A DNA stretch of 64,000 bases from assembly GCF_021130785.1 (NCBI RefSeq), contig NC_060214.1, positions 1,639,001-1,703,000 of the forward strand. Direction: 5' to 3'. The translations under genes and the position numbers were made by a program. Shown here in pieces: positions 10,840-25,541 of the stretch (positions are counted from its first letter, which is position 1; each line of letters opens with the position of its first letter). Source of the DNA: Homalodisca vitripennis. Taxonomy: Eukaryota; Arthropoda; Insecta; Hemiptera; Cicadellidae. The notes under the pieces are model-generated. The model was not told where the DNA came from. It saw only the letters and a list, made by a program, of their open reading frames with translations, and searched no databases.

Positions 10840-13800
10840 ACATATAACATCCTAGTCTAATGTATTATAAAGCGTTTATGACTTAGTTGGCGACTAAAAT
10901 TTGTAGCACTGTTCTGCAAGGTAAGAATAATCAATCAACTTAGGAACATTTGACTTTAAAACAATGCAGTAAAGCTTAGATGTTATTTTTGATTTATTAT
11001 GTATTATCTACACTTTACTTAACTTTTCTTTGAGACGAAAGAGACGTAGAATAAACATTTATGAAGTAAGGTTTTTGTCAAAGAACGCGGGAATTGCATT
11101 GTTTTGCGAGCAAAAACGTTCTTGGAAGAGCAAATTACTTTTGTAAATATCTTCATAAGTAAGGTAGAGCTTCCTCTAAGCATCCAGGTCATAGTTTATA
11201 ATATAATTTTAAATACTTCTACACATTCGCCGTATTTTGTAATCGATATTATTGTTATTCATCTAACTTATCTGAACCAGAATAATGTTTCTTAATTCTT
11301 TATCGTTTACCAAATTTTCGACAAATAACAAGACTTCCATGAAGTTATTTATATTTTAATGAAGGCAGTAATTTGTTTCATTTTGATGCACCAATAATTT
11401 TTAATGTATTTTAAATGCATACCTTTTTATAGTATTATATAAAATAATGTATCAACTACTATTCTACGTTATGGACATTTTTAAGTTACTTAAGATACTT
11501 AGTTATGTACTTATATCACATTAATAACCGCAATAATCATTCATGACGTGTTTCTCTCCTATGTCAGATGACACTGTACCCACAGCCTGTTTAATTACAA
11601 ATCCTAAAGCCAACTTTCACCGATAATCCTCAAAATTCTCATAAAATCTTAAACATGTTCCTCTTTATCGGGACTTAAAAATAGAAAATGAAAAACTATG
11701 AATGGAATAAAGTAATATTTCAAGACAGTTCTTGGATTCATATTTTTTAATTACGATTATTCCTTTTGTCGAATATTTAACGTTGACTGAACTGCCTAGA
11801 TTGATATTTAGAAGATTTCAGAAGACTTTCAATACATTATGATCATGCTAAGTGTTAGACACCCGTTAGTTTTTGCGAATGCATATGAAAGAGTTTGAAA
11901 TTAATCTTTTAATGTTCTATTAGTATAAATCTATATTATGAATCTAAACATTTTTATATACTGCTACATAATTAAAACATTTTACAAAATTATAATTTAA
12001 ATGATTAGATTACAAAATAAATCTATTCAAATACAAATAAATCAAGTACATAATAAGACTCAACGGTCATAAACATTTCTACCATGTCTCGTAACGGACG
12101 GAAAATTGAAAGATTAATTAAACCCATACATGGATTAATTGAGTGTGCTTTATTAGCATCTGATTATCTTTGGTAAAAATTTGTGTTTTATAACTTTCTC
12201 AGAGGTAGCTTTGAACCACATGAATTTTCTAATCATGATCATAATTCCTACATTTTTGTCTATTGTGTCCTGTATCTCATTAAACACGCTTATCGATCTG
12301 ATAAGTCCAGTCTCGTTTCCTCAACCCATTTTATGGAAAATTCGAATTTAAGATCGAACAGATTGTGGAGGTTCCCACATTATTTTGTTGTTGTTGTCAT
12401 CTTATTAAGTTCTTATTCGCACCCTGAAAACACATTTCTTCAACTTAGGAAACTAGTTGTGCTCTTCGCATTTTAGTGTTCCGAACGCATAAACTTTTAA
12501 ACTAATGTATCACAATTCCTGTAATTTTTCAACAATTAACTGCTTCTCAAAGAAGTAAAATCAATCTAGTAAATTTAAAATCGTTAGATTCAATTACAAA
12601 AATTCGGTTTTGTTATTTAATTATCTTTTGGTACAATGTGCAATGAAGGAGTGCATTTATTTTCGGATGTAAATAGGATTAGTTTAGGAATAAAAACTAT
12701 ATTTTCAAGTTTTCATTCGTTGGAACTTACATTAGTTCTGAGTAGAAAGTTATGCCTCCTAGCCCTCAGGAAAGTATCATAGGTCATAAGATTAAGATAT
12801 GTTTAAATAAAATTCCATTGACGTTATTTTAACAGAACTAATGGATATAAATGATGTGTAAGGTAATTAAATTCCGAGAATACAGCACTAAATTCTTTTA
12901 TTTGTCTTTCAGATTGTTCCATTAAACCACTACTTTGATTGAAATTAATAAATTCTTTGGAGTTTTAAAGTTTGATTTTCCTTACATTTTATTCTACTGG
13001 CTTCATGGACATTTTATAAATAACCTTGAGTAACATACGATATATCTTCCGATTTCAGTTTAATACAAAATCGTATAATATGTAAAGAGTAACTATGTAG
13101 GAACGACTTCATCACCCAGTCTCCGCCATGTTCCGACCATGCGGCTACGTCAATGGTCTTGGACTTTTCATTTACGTATAGAGTGCAAAAATATTACAGA
13201 AAAAGTTTGAAATATAAATGAAACTACTATCAAGTATTTTTACATACTTGTATTGCAAGTGCAAGATTGTAAAATTAGTAATAAAGTATTTTTTAAATAT
13301 TTATTACAGTTATTCAATGTTTAAAATAGTATATTTAAATTATTTTGCAATATTTTACAAAGGTATGACAATTAGTGCTCGTATTAAAAAAATCGTTTGA
13401 TGTTTTATTAACTATTTTTCATTTGTTTGATAAATTGCCATTATTTCAAATAGTTTAAATTAGTATGACTTGAAATTTAAATGACACATAGAGCACTTTA
13501 ATACAGCACTCTAGTGCAAGATGTTCTATTAGCATCTAAATGCAACTAGCACTTAATTGCTTTTCCGATTACACTGGTCCCCTCACTCTCTGGCTTGCAA
13601 TAACGCTGTTTGAGACTCATTCGTACTTCTATTGAACTTTGGCTGAATCTTTTATCCTGAAGTAGTTAGTTCACTACTTTAAACCTTGCATTTTTATATT
13701 GACGAGAAATATACTATTATATGACGAACATAATTCGTTAGACATCAGGTCAAATCACTTCTCCCAACTGTGTTAGTCATATTATTCAGTAATCAATACA

Positions 13801-14317
13801 TTCTAACTTTTATTAACTCACAAATGTGCGTAAAAATTCTCAAGATCGCGAAAATTTTAAGTGAAACATGTTAAATTTTAACCTTTAGTTGAGTATTAGA
13901 ACATATAGAATATATTTAATAACAAATTCAGCATTAAATAAAATTATAATGTAATTTATTTTTATTTGTTTAAAAACTAAAGTTATTTGTAATTATAGGA
14001 AGGTTTTTCTTAATTTTAAGAGGAACGCAGATTGTGAAACAAAATTCTTAATGCATATGATAAATGAGGACGGTTCCTGAACGATCGTCATACGTGTCTT
14101 ATCTTAATAATAACATCAAATGAAATATGTACATACACATTTTGCATATAATGCAGGTATTAATATTATATATGTCAGAGATTATAAATGTAAGGTTAAA
14201 ACGTTATAAATTTTTTTTAGACTCATCACCAAAATAACGCCATGATAAACGCAAGAATTAAGTATACAACTACTAAGACAAATACGATTAAATACAAAGT
14301 AAACAAGAAACTTTAAA

Positions 14318-15035
14318 GTGATAATGTCACAAACCAGAGATGTTAGGGGAGGAAATACTACCTTCCTGTCACTATAAACTGTCCCACACTACCAGCTAGG
14401 CTAGTACCAGATGACATACAAGACACACGAGCCGGTGGGCGGACAAGACTGTGTGGGAAGTGATAATTTCTCCAGCCAGAGATGTTAGGGAAGGAAAACT
14501 ACCTTAATTTCACTATAAACTGTCCACAATACCAGCTAGGCTAGTACCAGATGACATACAAGACACACGAGCTATTGAGCGGAAAGGACTGTGTGGGAAG
14601 TGATAATTTTGTAGTCAGAGATATTAGGGAAGGAAAACTACCTTAATGTCACTATAAACTGTCCCACACTACCAGCTAGGCTAGTACCAGATGACATACA
14701 AGACATACGAGCTAGTGGGCGGACAAGACTGTGTGGGAAGTGATAATGTCTCCAGCCAGAGATGTTAGGGAAGGAAAACTACCTTAATGTCACTATAAAC
14801 TGCCCACACTACCAGCTAGGCTAGTACCAGATGACATACAAGACACACGAGATAATGGGTGGAAAAGACTGTGGGGGAAGTAATAATGTCACCAGCCAGA
14901 GATGTTAGGGGAGGAAATACTACCTTCATGTCACTTTAAACTGTGTCACACTACCAGCTAGAATAGTAACAGATGTCATACAAGATAGTCGAGATAGTGG
15001 GCGGACAGGACTGTGTGGGAAATGATAATGTCATG
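14318..15035 (+). repeat. 141-bp tandem repeat, five units
   Basis: The landmark CCAGAGATGTTAGGG starts at about 14334, 14476, 14615, 14756 and 14896, spacing 139-142 bp. Each unit contains CACTATAAACTG, CTACCAGCTAGGCTAGTACC, AGATGACATACAAGACA and a GACTGTGTGGGAAGTGATAA block. Units 1 and 5 share GAGGAAATACTACCTTC, whereas units 2-4 share AAGGAAAACTACCTTAA, so the inner units form a more recently homogenised group. No reading frame is maintained. Confidence 0.92.
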
Positions 15036-17615
15036 TCCACGATTGTCAATAGCTCTGTATATTATATCAGAATGTAACTGATATTTCTTAAAATTTTGTA
15101 TTATATTTACGAAGAGTTAGATTTTTCTTAATGTTGTTTATAATAATAATACATCACCAATATGGAATGAGATAATGTTTAGTCAATTTTGTAACGCTGT
15201 TTGCAATTAATCGGCGCGGCGGCGGTCTCCAACTTGATTGCTTGGGTACCAATTAGTCGTGACTCACTCAATGTATTCAGCTCGGGCTCCGAACTCTAGT
15301 CTGGACATTATAACCAAATAAGTTTAACATCGGTGTACAGTAGAGATTGTACCTTGTCTTTGTTACTAATGACGAGTGGGTTCACTGTACCTGTTTCATG
15401 AATCATTGATTTATCTCTATCCTTGTTGAATAAAGGATATTTTAGATGGGTTAATAATTATCTACCAAAACATAAGTTTAAAAACTCCATATTTAAAGTT
15501 TTTTGCTGATACAGAATGAATCTTTTAGTACATAAGTTTAAAAAATATATACGGTGAATTATGTAACAAATAACATCATCCGAAAGCGAAACTACGGAAA
15601 TAGTGGGCAGGAGCAACCGTTACTGGCTTGAACTGTTTGATACCTGACAATTTTAAGAACTTATAGAGGATTTAACCCTCAGGATGGTTATTTTTATCAT
15701 AATATATCAGCTTTCATCATTACTTGGAGAGTTATTAGCTGAGCGTTAGCGAAGCATTCATATGAGGTGATAAAAAAACTTGGTGTATTGATCGTTGATG
15801 GAAATTTGTACATTGATCTTATGCGTAAACATGAATGGAACGACTTTGTTGCAGAATAATTAAGTCTGTAAACAAACAAGTGTAATTTTGCTATATTACA
15901 ATCTACCTTGTGACAAGTAATACTCTTGAAGTTTTGCAAGCAGACTCAGCAAAGCTCGTTACGCGTCACACGCGGTGTGGTGAACTCACTCCTTCCTGCC
16001 TTCGTACTGAGTGACACGACCGACAACACAATGGTGAGCAGCGGATGTTGGTTGAGTCACAATTCTCATTTCGTAAAAATTGTGTATAGGGTATCGATGG
16101 AAGGTTCTAATTGGTAATGCAACATTAACTTACTCGTAAAGTTTTACAAAGTAAATGCCATAAACCCACTGAGGCTAAAATACGATTAATTTAAATTTGT
16201 CTCAGCTTGTAGATCCCACCGATGGATCCAGTGCTGCCACTAAACTGTATATTGTTCTTTACATTTGTAAATATTGGCACAACTGTCTCTCTGCTGGGAT
16301 GCAATAGTAATAGCATTTAGGACAGATTAGCAAGGTCGACTAGCCAAACCTATCGATAGATCATTAATAATTTAACATCTCTTAAGTAACAAAGCCGATT
16401 ACAATCGTGATATTTTCATACTTAACTCAAATTGCAGCTTACTTATATGTGACAATTGCCATGTTCCTTCGTGGGTGATTTGTGTGATCAATCTCGTGTT
16501 AAACAATTTCTCACTGGCCTACCGTTTATTAGGATTAGAGAGTGACTATGTTAAATTTTGACTACAATTTAATGTAACTACTTTTTATTATGATTGTAAG
16601 GCACACATAAATGTTTTATTTACATATTTTGTAATAAATGACACTTATAAAACAATAAACTCGAATACGGAGTAGAAAACTAAAAATTTCAATTACTAAT
16701 GTAGTGGACAGTGACTCAAAGTAAAGTGTTAAAATTGTTAGACGTAAACAATAATTGAATCGGTTAAAATGCCCATATAAGCGTACATTAAACGGGCATA
16801 TTATCTGATATGTTAAATGTAGACTATGTTTTTATTTAGATGTCTCATTAAAGTACAACACTATTTATTTAAATTACCTATTTAAACTTAGAATTTATTT
16901 GTATTTTTAAAATTGTTATTATTTATTGAAATTAATTTGTTATTTTTGTATTATTGAAGCCCCTAAATACCATAATAGTGACAGTGAAATCTTTGACAGA
17001 TATGAAATAACTGCGTACCTGCCTGTGGGTCTTTTTCCCATTATTTTAAAACTTGTTGACCTATGGAATATTAATTTTGCGTGCAGAGGGGATTTTGTAT
17101 TGAGTTTTTATGTATCACATCTAAGGCAGGATAGTTAAAAAACGATTTCATTACATTTAGAACATTTTTCGTGGAAACATAAACACAATGGTTTCCATCC
17201 ATCCATGACATGTGATCTTGCGTACCTCTAGCTTGTGTATTATTTCATTGTGTTAACTTATTAGATGTAGGTCATGTCACAGGTTAATATTTGTATTATA
17301 AAATAATTTACTTAAGAAATAAAAAACGAAACAAAAACTTTTCGTTCCTGTATTCCGTAGGAAACAAAATAACAAGACAAATTAAAACCGTGACAGATGC
17401 TAAAGGCACAGAGTAACACTTGGGAATATTAGTTCAGTATTTAAGTTTAAGAATTAATTTCTGTATTTTCCAAAATTATAAATTGTAATCTATTTTTTTT
17501 TTTAATAATAAAAGAGGTTACTAATTCCTCAATCAAAGTATGTACCATTCTTCATTTTGGCAAATGCCTTTTAAAAACTGTTCTGAATCTGCATCCTATT
17601 ATTTTCACTATGTGC
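15036..17615. other. AT-rich non-coding stretch with two CpG-richer patches
   Basis: No gene is supported. Two patches stand out in base composition: CGGCGCGGCGGCGG at 15212-15225 with its flank to about 15300, and ACGCGTCACACGCGGTGTGG at 15961-15980 with its flank to about 16040. Either could be promoter or exon sequence of a host gene, but I see no reading frame or splice structure that would support it. Confidence 0.35.
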
Positions 17616-17617
17616 AG

Positions 17618-18145
17618 AGCCACTACTTGTACAGTATTACCAAGTTAATACATGGCTACATGTGTAACAGCCACATGTTTGAATAAGTGACCACAGCTCT
17701 TGAACATTACAGTAGTTGGGTCTAAACCGACCCCGAAACATGCTTGGGTAACCTTAACTTTGGGTCTGTTGTATCTACTTAGGTAGACTAGTCGACACTT
17801 ATAGAGAATTACTAATTGAAAACTTGTCCATATGTATAACTGCTACACTCAATTTGAATAAGTGACCACAGTTCCTGAACTTTACAGGGGTTGGGTCCAA
17901 ACCGACCCCGACACATGCTTGGGTAACCTTAACTTTGTTTCGGTTGTATCTACTTAGGTAGACTAGCCGACTACTTGTAGAGAATTACTACTTACACTCT
18001 TGTCTATATGTATAACTGCTACGCTCAATTTGAATAAGTGACCACAGTTACTGAAATTTACAGTGGTTGGGTCCAAACCGACCCCGACACATGCTTGGGT
18101 AACCTTAACTTTGGGTTTCATCGTATCTACTTCGGTATATTTGCA
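17618..18145 (+). repeat. 175-bp tandem repeat, three units
   Basis: GAATAAGTGACCACAG recurs at 17681, 17855 and 18032. Each occurrence is followed by a GGTTGGGTCYAAACCGACCC block, CATGCTTGGGTAACCTTAAC and a GTATCTACTTAGGTAGACTA-like block. Inter-unit identity is high in these blocks and lower in the AT-rich linker (AGAGAATTACTA). The 62-codon minus-strand frame at 17963-18151 is a repeat artefact. Confidence 0.9.
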
Positions 18146-20520
18146 ATACATAAAATTTACTATGGGGTTGAAACGTATCGTGATTTTGATTCACAGAATT
18201 TTTTTTAATTTAGGCAAAAACATGAATTCATGAATAATATTACTTGTTCATACAGAATGTAAGTATGCATTTTCTGAACGGCTAAGTGGCTATTATAATT
18301 TTTTTTATGAATAAATTAAAAGAATTCGTAATTCTGCTTACAGTATTACGTAATAATAAATTGAAGTAGTTTTAATGTTTATTACAAATGCAATCGTATT
18401 GCTATTTTTTAGTGAGAGAATAAACAATTACTTAATATATACACCGTACATCGTCAAAACCTCATAATAATCCATGTTATTCCGTTATTACGACACTACG
18501 AGTATAACGTGTACACGCTGCGAGAAGCCGTGTTTCAGCACAGGGTTTACCAGGCTTCTGAAGAAGTTGACAACTTAAACAAAAGTTACTTTCAACAAGA
18601 CGCTCTATTTGTATTGTTAAGCAAACAGCTCTCCCAGTCCACTACATGTCTTTTCCTTGCTTTTATCTTATCGTATGCTTAAGATTCACTTTGCTAATTG
18701 TTTTTAAACTCAAAAAATGTAAACGAACAATGAAATGACAACACTGAAAAATATTTAAAGTATTGACAATACAATAATCCAAAAAACCGATACATGTACA
18801 GTTGTGCACTCACGGTGGAAAAGTCTTTTCAATAATAAATCTTGACACATATTGTGTGAGCTCTTCTAAATATTTACAATTTTATACAAATTCCTAAGAA
18901 TAGAAAATTAATCACTATATAACATTCATAAAGTTGAAACCATCATTTGTGTTTGTGCCGTAATCTATAAGTTACCGGTGAGGCCGTGTACTCGCTCGTT
19001 TTAATTTAAGGCCAACGACACTGTATCACATTTAATATCCGCTACATAGTTTATCTAACCACTTGTATTATGTTTTATTACTCATTTACACCAACTTTAC
19101 TGAGGAATACATGATAATGGCGATTAACAATGAATACGAGACTAGAGTATAAATGTGCATATTTCTTCATCACTCGGAACTGGTTTTTACACGATGATTA
19201 TGTTTATATTTTGGTTTTGATATAGCCTACGTAAGCAAAACAGTATAATTTAGAAATCCCTGTGATTAAAAGTAAACAGATTTGACTGTTGTTGTCATCA
19301 AGTTGTGTGCAGATAAGGCATGCTTAGCTAAGCACACAATTAAAACAGATAATTAACGTTGGTTGATTCACAACTTCACGGCTATTTAACACATCACTCC
19401 ATGTTCCTTGTATTGTAGCTGCGAATTTACGTGCGTATCTACCAAGCAGATTCTCAGATCACTGATTTGAATTTTTGTTAACGAGATGCATGAACCCAGA
19501 GAACTGCATAATCCTTGAATTATTCTAAAAAGCTTTAATCAAGACTTGGCAACAAAAAAAAAGAAGAAACTAAAATAGATGAGGTCCTGTTGTCGAATTT
19601 GTGATGATATTATGTAATATTTCATAGGGTAGACCTGTACTGAGTACAACGCAAACAATGTAGCACCTTCGGAAATTTTCGATCTCTTACTTTTAATTTT
19701 GAGATGGTCAGCTTTCTTTTAAATCCTAAAATCTATATTGGGTTTATATATTTGTCCTAGCCACCTCAAAACGATATGGTTCTTGAAGGAGAATACGGCT
19801 AAAATATGTAATTCCTAAGACTTCTATGAACCCACATTAGGAAAGGCATTAGCACATATGTAACCTACACTTCTACGTTCATTCCCAGTCAAAAGTCGGT
19901 CAATGTGTGCGCGTCTAATAATTTTAAGGAATATTATTCATCTTTGACTTTAGTATCCACCAACGCAGGTTGGTTATCATTTTCTGTTTTCCAGGATACT
20001 GGGTTTTGAACGTTTTTGCCTTTACAATCAATGCGATAAATTAATCAAGAGCAAACTGAAAGAAGAATGTATTTCTAACTCTTCATTAGTTTCATAATAA
20101 ACATTAATAAGACAAATCATAAGAAACAGTGATGGAGAAATAGTGGATCTGATATGACATTTAAGATACGCACAGACTGGTATCCTTTAAGGCAGGACAA
20201 AATTAGAATAGATTTATATACTAAGTAGAAACTGTACATTGTTGGGCGAATCATAGATTAAAATTACATTCTAGTAAGAGCGGAAATTGAATATCAATGC
20301 ACTTTTCATCCATTACTTTCCAAGCATCTCAGAGCATGTAACGGTATACTTCTTTTAAATATATCCAACAAATAAACAAAATAATACACAGTCGTATACA
20401 AAATCCTAACGACCAGTTAACTATTAAGTAACCTTAAAAAGTGTATTCAATGAATATAATCGTAAATTCGAAAGCTGTAAGGCTATGTCTATTATTTCAA
20501 TGGTCTGTGCACGAAAGTAA
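18146..20520. other. AT-rich non-coding stretch
   Basis: No gene or array was recognised. A small hairpin-like motif, CTGAAGAAGTTGACAACTT followed by AAAC, lies at 18558-18580. Confidence 0.4.
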
Positions 20521-20523
20521 CTA

Positions 20524-20757
<234 letters not shown>

Positions 20758-22797
20758 ATACTACCATTCGAATTCCTGAAGACATTTTATAACCATAAAC
20801 GCAGCCTTACCTACTAGGCTATAGGCTACATCGCACACTGTAGCTATTACGATAGTAAGGATTGTTCTATACATTAAATGCGAGTACATGAGTATGTAGA
20901 AGAATCTAGTTACAGCAGTTCCATAGCTTATGCTCGACTAACCTCATTAAACTAGATTAGAGTATCAACAGTTAGTCTAGATACTAAATGCAGCTATAAC
21001 ACTGTGTACAGTACAGTACAATGCTGGTATCACAACACACACAAGGTAGTGTAATGGAAATGTAGGTGGAAGCGGAATTGAATCCTCAGTTAATCTATTC
21101 TGAATGAAATGAAAAGAAGTTTCATAGCTTCTTATAAGTCTATGATCTGTAATAAATACCTTCCAACACCAAGAGGTCATGAATCGCGTTTTTAAATTAT
21201 GACGCGCATTTTGAATAATGTCAGTTAATGTATATTTTATTTTACAACCATATGTCTAAACAATTTTGTTCATTTAATTATATTCATTTTGTGCCTAAAA
21301 AAATAAGAAATAACGTGTTTTTAACTAACAATGAATTCTGCTTAGCTATACTAGCAACTTTAGTCTTTAATTCGGTAAAAGTTTTAAAATATACTTCACC
21401 TTTATTAGTGAAACTAATATATTAAAAGTTATTTTGGTACTTTGGTATAATGCGGAGGCCACTATTTTTTGAAGATTTTTCCTACCTGACCTTAAAAATT
21501 GCATTATTAGAAAGAACAGACTCATTTACTTACTGTGAAAAGTACAGGTTATTACGATGCGATAATCGGTTCTTGTTTTCTAACTCCCAAAAGGAAGCGA
21601 TGACGAGGAGGAAGGCCACTCTGTGTCTATGTACTACTTGGGTATAATTCTATATAAGTAGGTTTATATTTAGTTATCATAAATATGTTACCAAATGTAA
21701 ATTAATATACCCCTTACGAGCAATTACGTAAGCTTGAATTTGGGTACTATCTTGAGAGATGTTTTTTCGCAATTTTTCCGTCATTGAAGACAGGACTGAT
21801 GGCCAGGGGCATTTCAGATTGGTACTTTCCTGAATTTAGATTACGAAACCATTTCGTTCAACTCGTCCGACCTTAGATAACGTAGGAACCCTTGTTGTCT
21901 CATCAGATCTACAATTGAGCACTTTAGAGTTTGTCTGTTCAGCCATCACCATGGTTATGTTTCATGGATACAATGCGACAGAAGGAATCTAAGCCGAAAC
22001 GTCAACATTATTGCCCAATCTCTTCTAGCGTACAGTCAGTAATGTTTGTATGGAATCGCAGCAGACTGAAATAAAACTATCGAATACTTATCCCTTTACG
22101 TATTGCTTAGTGAAAGAACCTTAGGAAACATTTAGTTGTTACCTATAAATATTAAATACACATATTACACTTCTAAAGAATCTTATATTTATGTTAAAGC
22201 TTAGAAGCTTTCTATAAATTGAAATATAAATTTTAACGAGTGTACTAAAGTTTGTTGTACGATACATTAAAAGCCGTTTATGTCTTAAAGCGATCATGTT
22301 GTCCCTCTTGAATACGTTAAATGTTAAAATTATTAACTTTAGTTTTCTACGTATAGTAAATCGCATCACGATGTTTTAAAGTGTGTTATACAGTGATTGA
22401 AAAAATTGTGTAAGTTTTTAAAGATATTGACCTCGTATATTAGATCAAAATATACAGATTCCTTATTTTTTTTACTATATTATATCAAAATTAATTTGAC
22501 TTTAGAAATCTATAATTTTACTATATGCTGCTTATCCAAAGTATTTTGTTTGTTTTACAGAAAAACTAAAAGATAATCACCGTTGTAATCAAATTATCAA
22601 GTAATTAAAACCACGTATGAATCAATTTTAATCATTCGCTCACTCACAATAAATATACTGAGTTCTGTAACTGTGAGAAAGGCAAATCGTCAAAGATATA
22701 AGGGTAGACTTTGTCACAAAGGCGCTGTGATCATTGACCGTGTGAGCAAATATATTTGAATATCTCCATCGTACTGAGAACCTCATTCATATTCAGC

Positions 22798-22947
22798 CTA
22801 CTTAGCTTCTCCCAATACAATACATCTAAACCATTTAAATACTCGCAGACACAAGCCAAAACCGATGACCAAAGTCAGTGTTAATAATAATGTAGAATAC
22901 CATTCCTGAATATTTAAGGCAATGATTGAACAGGTTGAAAAATTCAT
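22798..22947 (-). CDS. Hypothetical 49-residue single-pass membrane peptide
   Basis: I do not recognise this frame. It runs from the ATG at 22947 to the TAG at 22798. It has a short polar start (MNFSTC), then a hydrophobic stretch TLLLTLTLVIGFGLCL that would span a membrane once, then a basic end with VFKWFR. That hydrophobic-then-positive layout is typical of single-pass membrane micropeptides. Composition is less biased than in neighbouring chance frames. The same frame continues upstream without an ATG to 23007. There is no neighbouring gene to give context, and chance remains a likely explanation in 64 kb of AT-rich DNA, where TTT/TTA/ATT codons make hydrophobic runs common. Confidence 0.2.
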   Translation of the reverse strand: MNFSTCSIIALNIQEWYSTLLLTLTLVIGFGLCLRVFKWFRCIVLGEAK

Positions 22948-25509
22948 ATCTCGATGATATTTTTCGCAATCGCACCAATAATAAAAAAATAACCATGGTG
23001 ACCTCAAGATCCTATGAATGGGTGGCCTCTCCGTTTATTCAGAAAGTAAGTTTCTTATTAAAAGAGAAATTCAATCCACTTTATTGAATTAATCATTGAT
23101 TAGTACGTAAACTGGTCATTAACTGTTGAATAGTTATTTAACTTTCCACAGTTGTGTGTGACTTTACATTTATATATAAACTGTTCGTTAACAGTGGAAT
23201 GGTTTCACTTGGTACGGTTGCGTGGCTCTACGTTTGATGTTTTTCAGTACACCACTGACCTCCATTGGTCGATTATTATTTGGAATATGCTTTTATTGAA
23301 ATAAAATAATGAATTACAAGGATTACGCAGCAAACTTTATTTTTAGTTTTCTTTTTCCTACGCACCATAAATTCATTTACATGAATATTACTCAATCGTA
23401 TAATCGTATAATCGTCAACTTAGATCAGAATGGGATAAAAGCTCTAATTTGTGATTTCGTTGTTGTTTGATATGAGATCAAGCTACATTAATCTAAGGCT
23501 GCAAGAAATATGACAAAATATATGTTTTAAATATAATTTATCATTTAAGAAAACTTAATTAAATTCTATTATTTTGGGTATACTAACAGTTGCAGTTGTT
23601 TCTGTCTAGATTAGAATAAAGGCTCTTCTTTTCCAAAATTAGATTTATATATATTCCCAAACGATTATATGCACCCTATATAGGTATCCATTCCACATGT
23701 TTTTAGGTACTAAGAAATCATTCTTTTAGTTGTAGTAAAAATCTTTGTATGCAATTTAATTTTAGTGTTACAACTTAATAATACATTTATATCTAATATT
23801 AGGGTAGAATAATTATAATCATGTAACGGCAACTATAAATAGAAAAAAATATGCCATAATTTAGAAGGTTATCTTACTTTAAAACCTTTTTAAGTCATTA
23901 CAACTAAGTAAATGTATATACGTAACTATGTTATTGTTCATGGAGGCGTGTCACTGAAAGTTGATTTTCCTAATATCAGATAATTGCAATGTTGAACTAC
24001 TGTAAATCAAACTAGTCCGGGTCGCTCGCTGAAACCCTGTACAAACGTCATTTTGTGGATAAACTAACTTCAGGTCCTAAATCAACAACTCACGATAGAG
24101 CACTGACGGACTAACCCACAGTAATACCACTTAACTTTATTTTCATTGCTGTAGTTGATTATTTATATGAACTTGATTACATATGTACAAATTCACGTAC
24201 TTTAAGTTTTCCAAACATATTTTATCGTAAAATATTTATAAAAAAACCTAGTAATGGAAAGGAGAAAAATATTAACTTGATATATTTTTATTGTGATCGC
24301 ATAAAACCGTGTACACCTTAATTTTATGCAGAAAAATAAAATATATTACCCCAATAAATGGAAAACCACTTACTTAAGCTTGCTGTGGTAAGCATATAAA
24401 ATTCATTACTACTGGAGGATAAAGCGCGACAAGACAAATGTCTAGAGAGACAGGTAGAGACAGTTAGATTCAGAGACCAGAAGGCTCTTATTTTTGCAAG
24501 AGATGAGATAATTTCATCAGAGACCAGTAATTTACAAGGAAGAAAAGTTTATAAAAACTAGTTCAATTTGCAGGGCAGAGACACTTCTAGACTAGACAAG
24601 ATGTGTAAGCCATTCTTGTTTAGAAGTAAGGAAGCTCCTGAAGAAGGCTAGAGGCTAAAGTCATGTACAATATTATGCATTAAGAGACCATTTAGACTTC
24701 AGTTAGTTACACATCAGATGTTCAGCTGATAATAGAACGTTTTTAGTGAGATATTTTTAGATCGTCCTGCACTAAATTTAACCTTTCTCTTCCAATTAAG
24801 CCGGGGGGGAGCGGGTGTGTAATATAGTTTAAAATACACAGTTAAGGATTTTATTGACACCAAACCACTTTTTTCAGAGGGGAAAACAATATGTATATTT
24901 CGTAAATTGTATATAATTTTCTATAGTACTAATGTTTGGTATTTCTACAACACAAATAACGGTACCAAAACTTTACAAAATCATTGAACCCACTAAGTTG
25001 GTATAAAAGCCATGCAATGTAGAGTACCAAGTCCTCAATATATCTATGATCTGATCAGTTCACTACTTTAAGATCTATGATTCTAAAGCTTTTCGGTGTT
25101 TTCACTTCAGGTAAAGAAAGTTTCTCTTCGTGGAAAATGGATGCAAATGACTTTTAAAGTAATTATATGTTACAATTGGAGAAATATTTTTCCAATAAAA
25201 TGTAACAAAAACAAATAAACAGGTTATTTTTTTTATTATAATAAATTTGTTTTAGTTTTGTAAAGCTTTACAACTTGTCTGAATAGTTTACTATGATTGA
25301 TTATTAATTCAGTACAATATAATATTTCTGTAATATGTTCAATTTAAAACAAACTTTTTAAATAATATTAAAAACTTTCCAAACCGTCAGTCATTGAATT
25401 GACATTTCCTTGTCAATTCCTCAGACGAAAAACACGGACTATAAGGAAAATAATTGTTATTCCAGGCGTGAAATTGAGACGGTTGTAAGAACTGTCCACA
25501 AACGGCAGA

Positions 25510-25541
25510 CGTGTGTGTGTGTGTGTGTGTGCGTGTGTGCG
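25510..25541. repeat. (GT)n microsatellite
   Basis: A GT run of about 15 dinucleotides with GC interruptions near its right end. Confidence 0.9.

Larger units (their letters stand above)
9399..14315. other. Long AT-rich non-coding stretch
   Basis: No gene is supported over this 4.9 kb. It contains a (TA)n microsatellite and a hammerhead-like hairpin (both listed separately) and a compact pair of CRE-like and E-box-like sites near 10602-10620. Reading frames of up to 97 codons occur (12183-12476) but lack an ATG start, have biased AT-driven composition and resemble no family I know. Confidence 0.4.

Noticed and set aside
12183..12476. A 97-codon plus-strand frame
   Set aside because: It has no ATG start, no known motif, and composition typical of chance frames.
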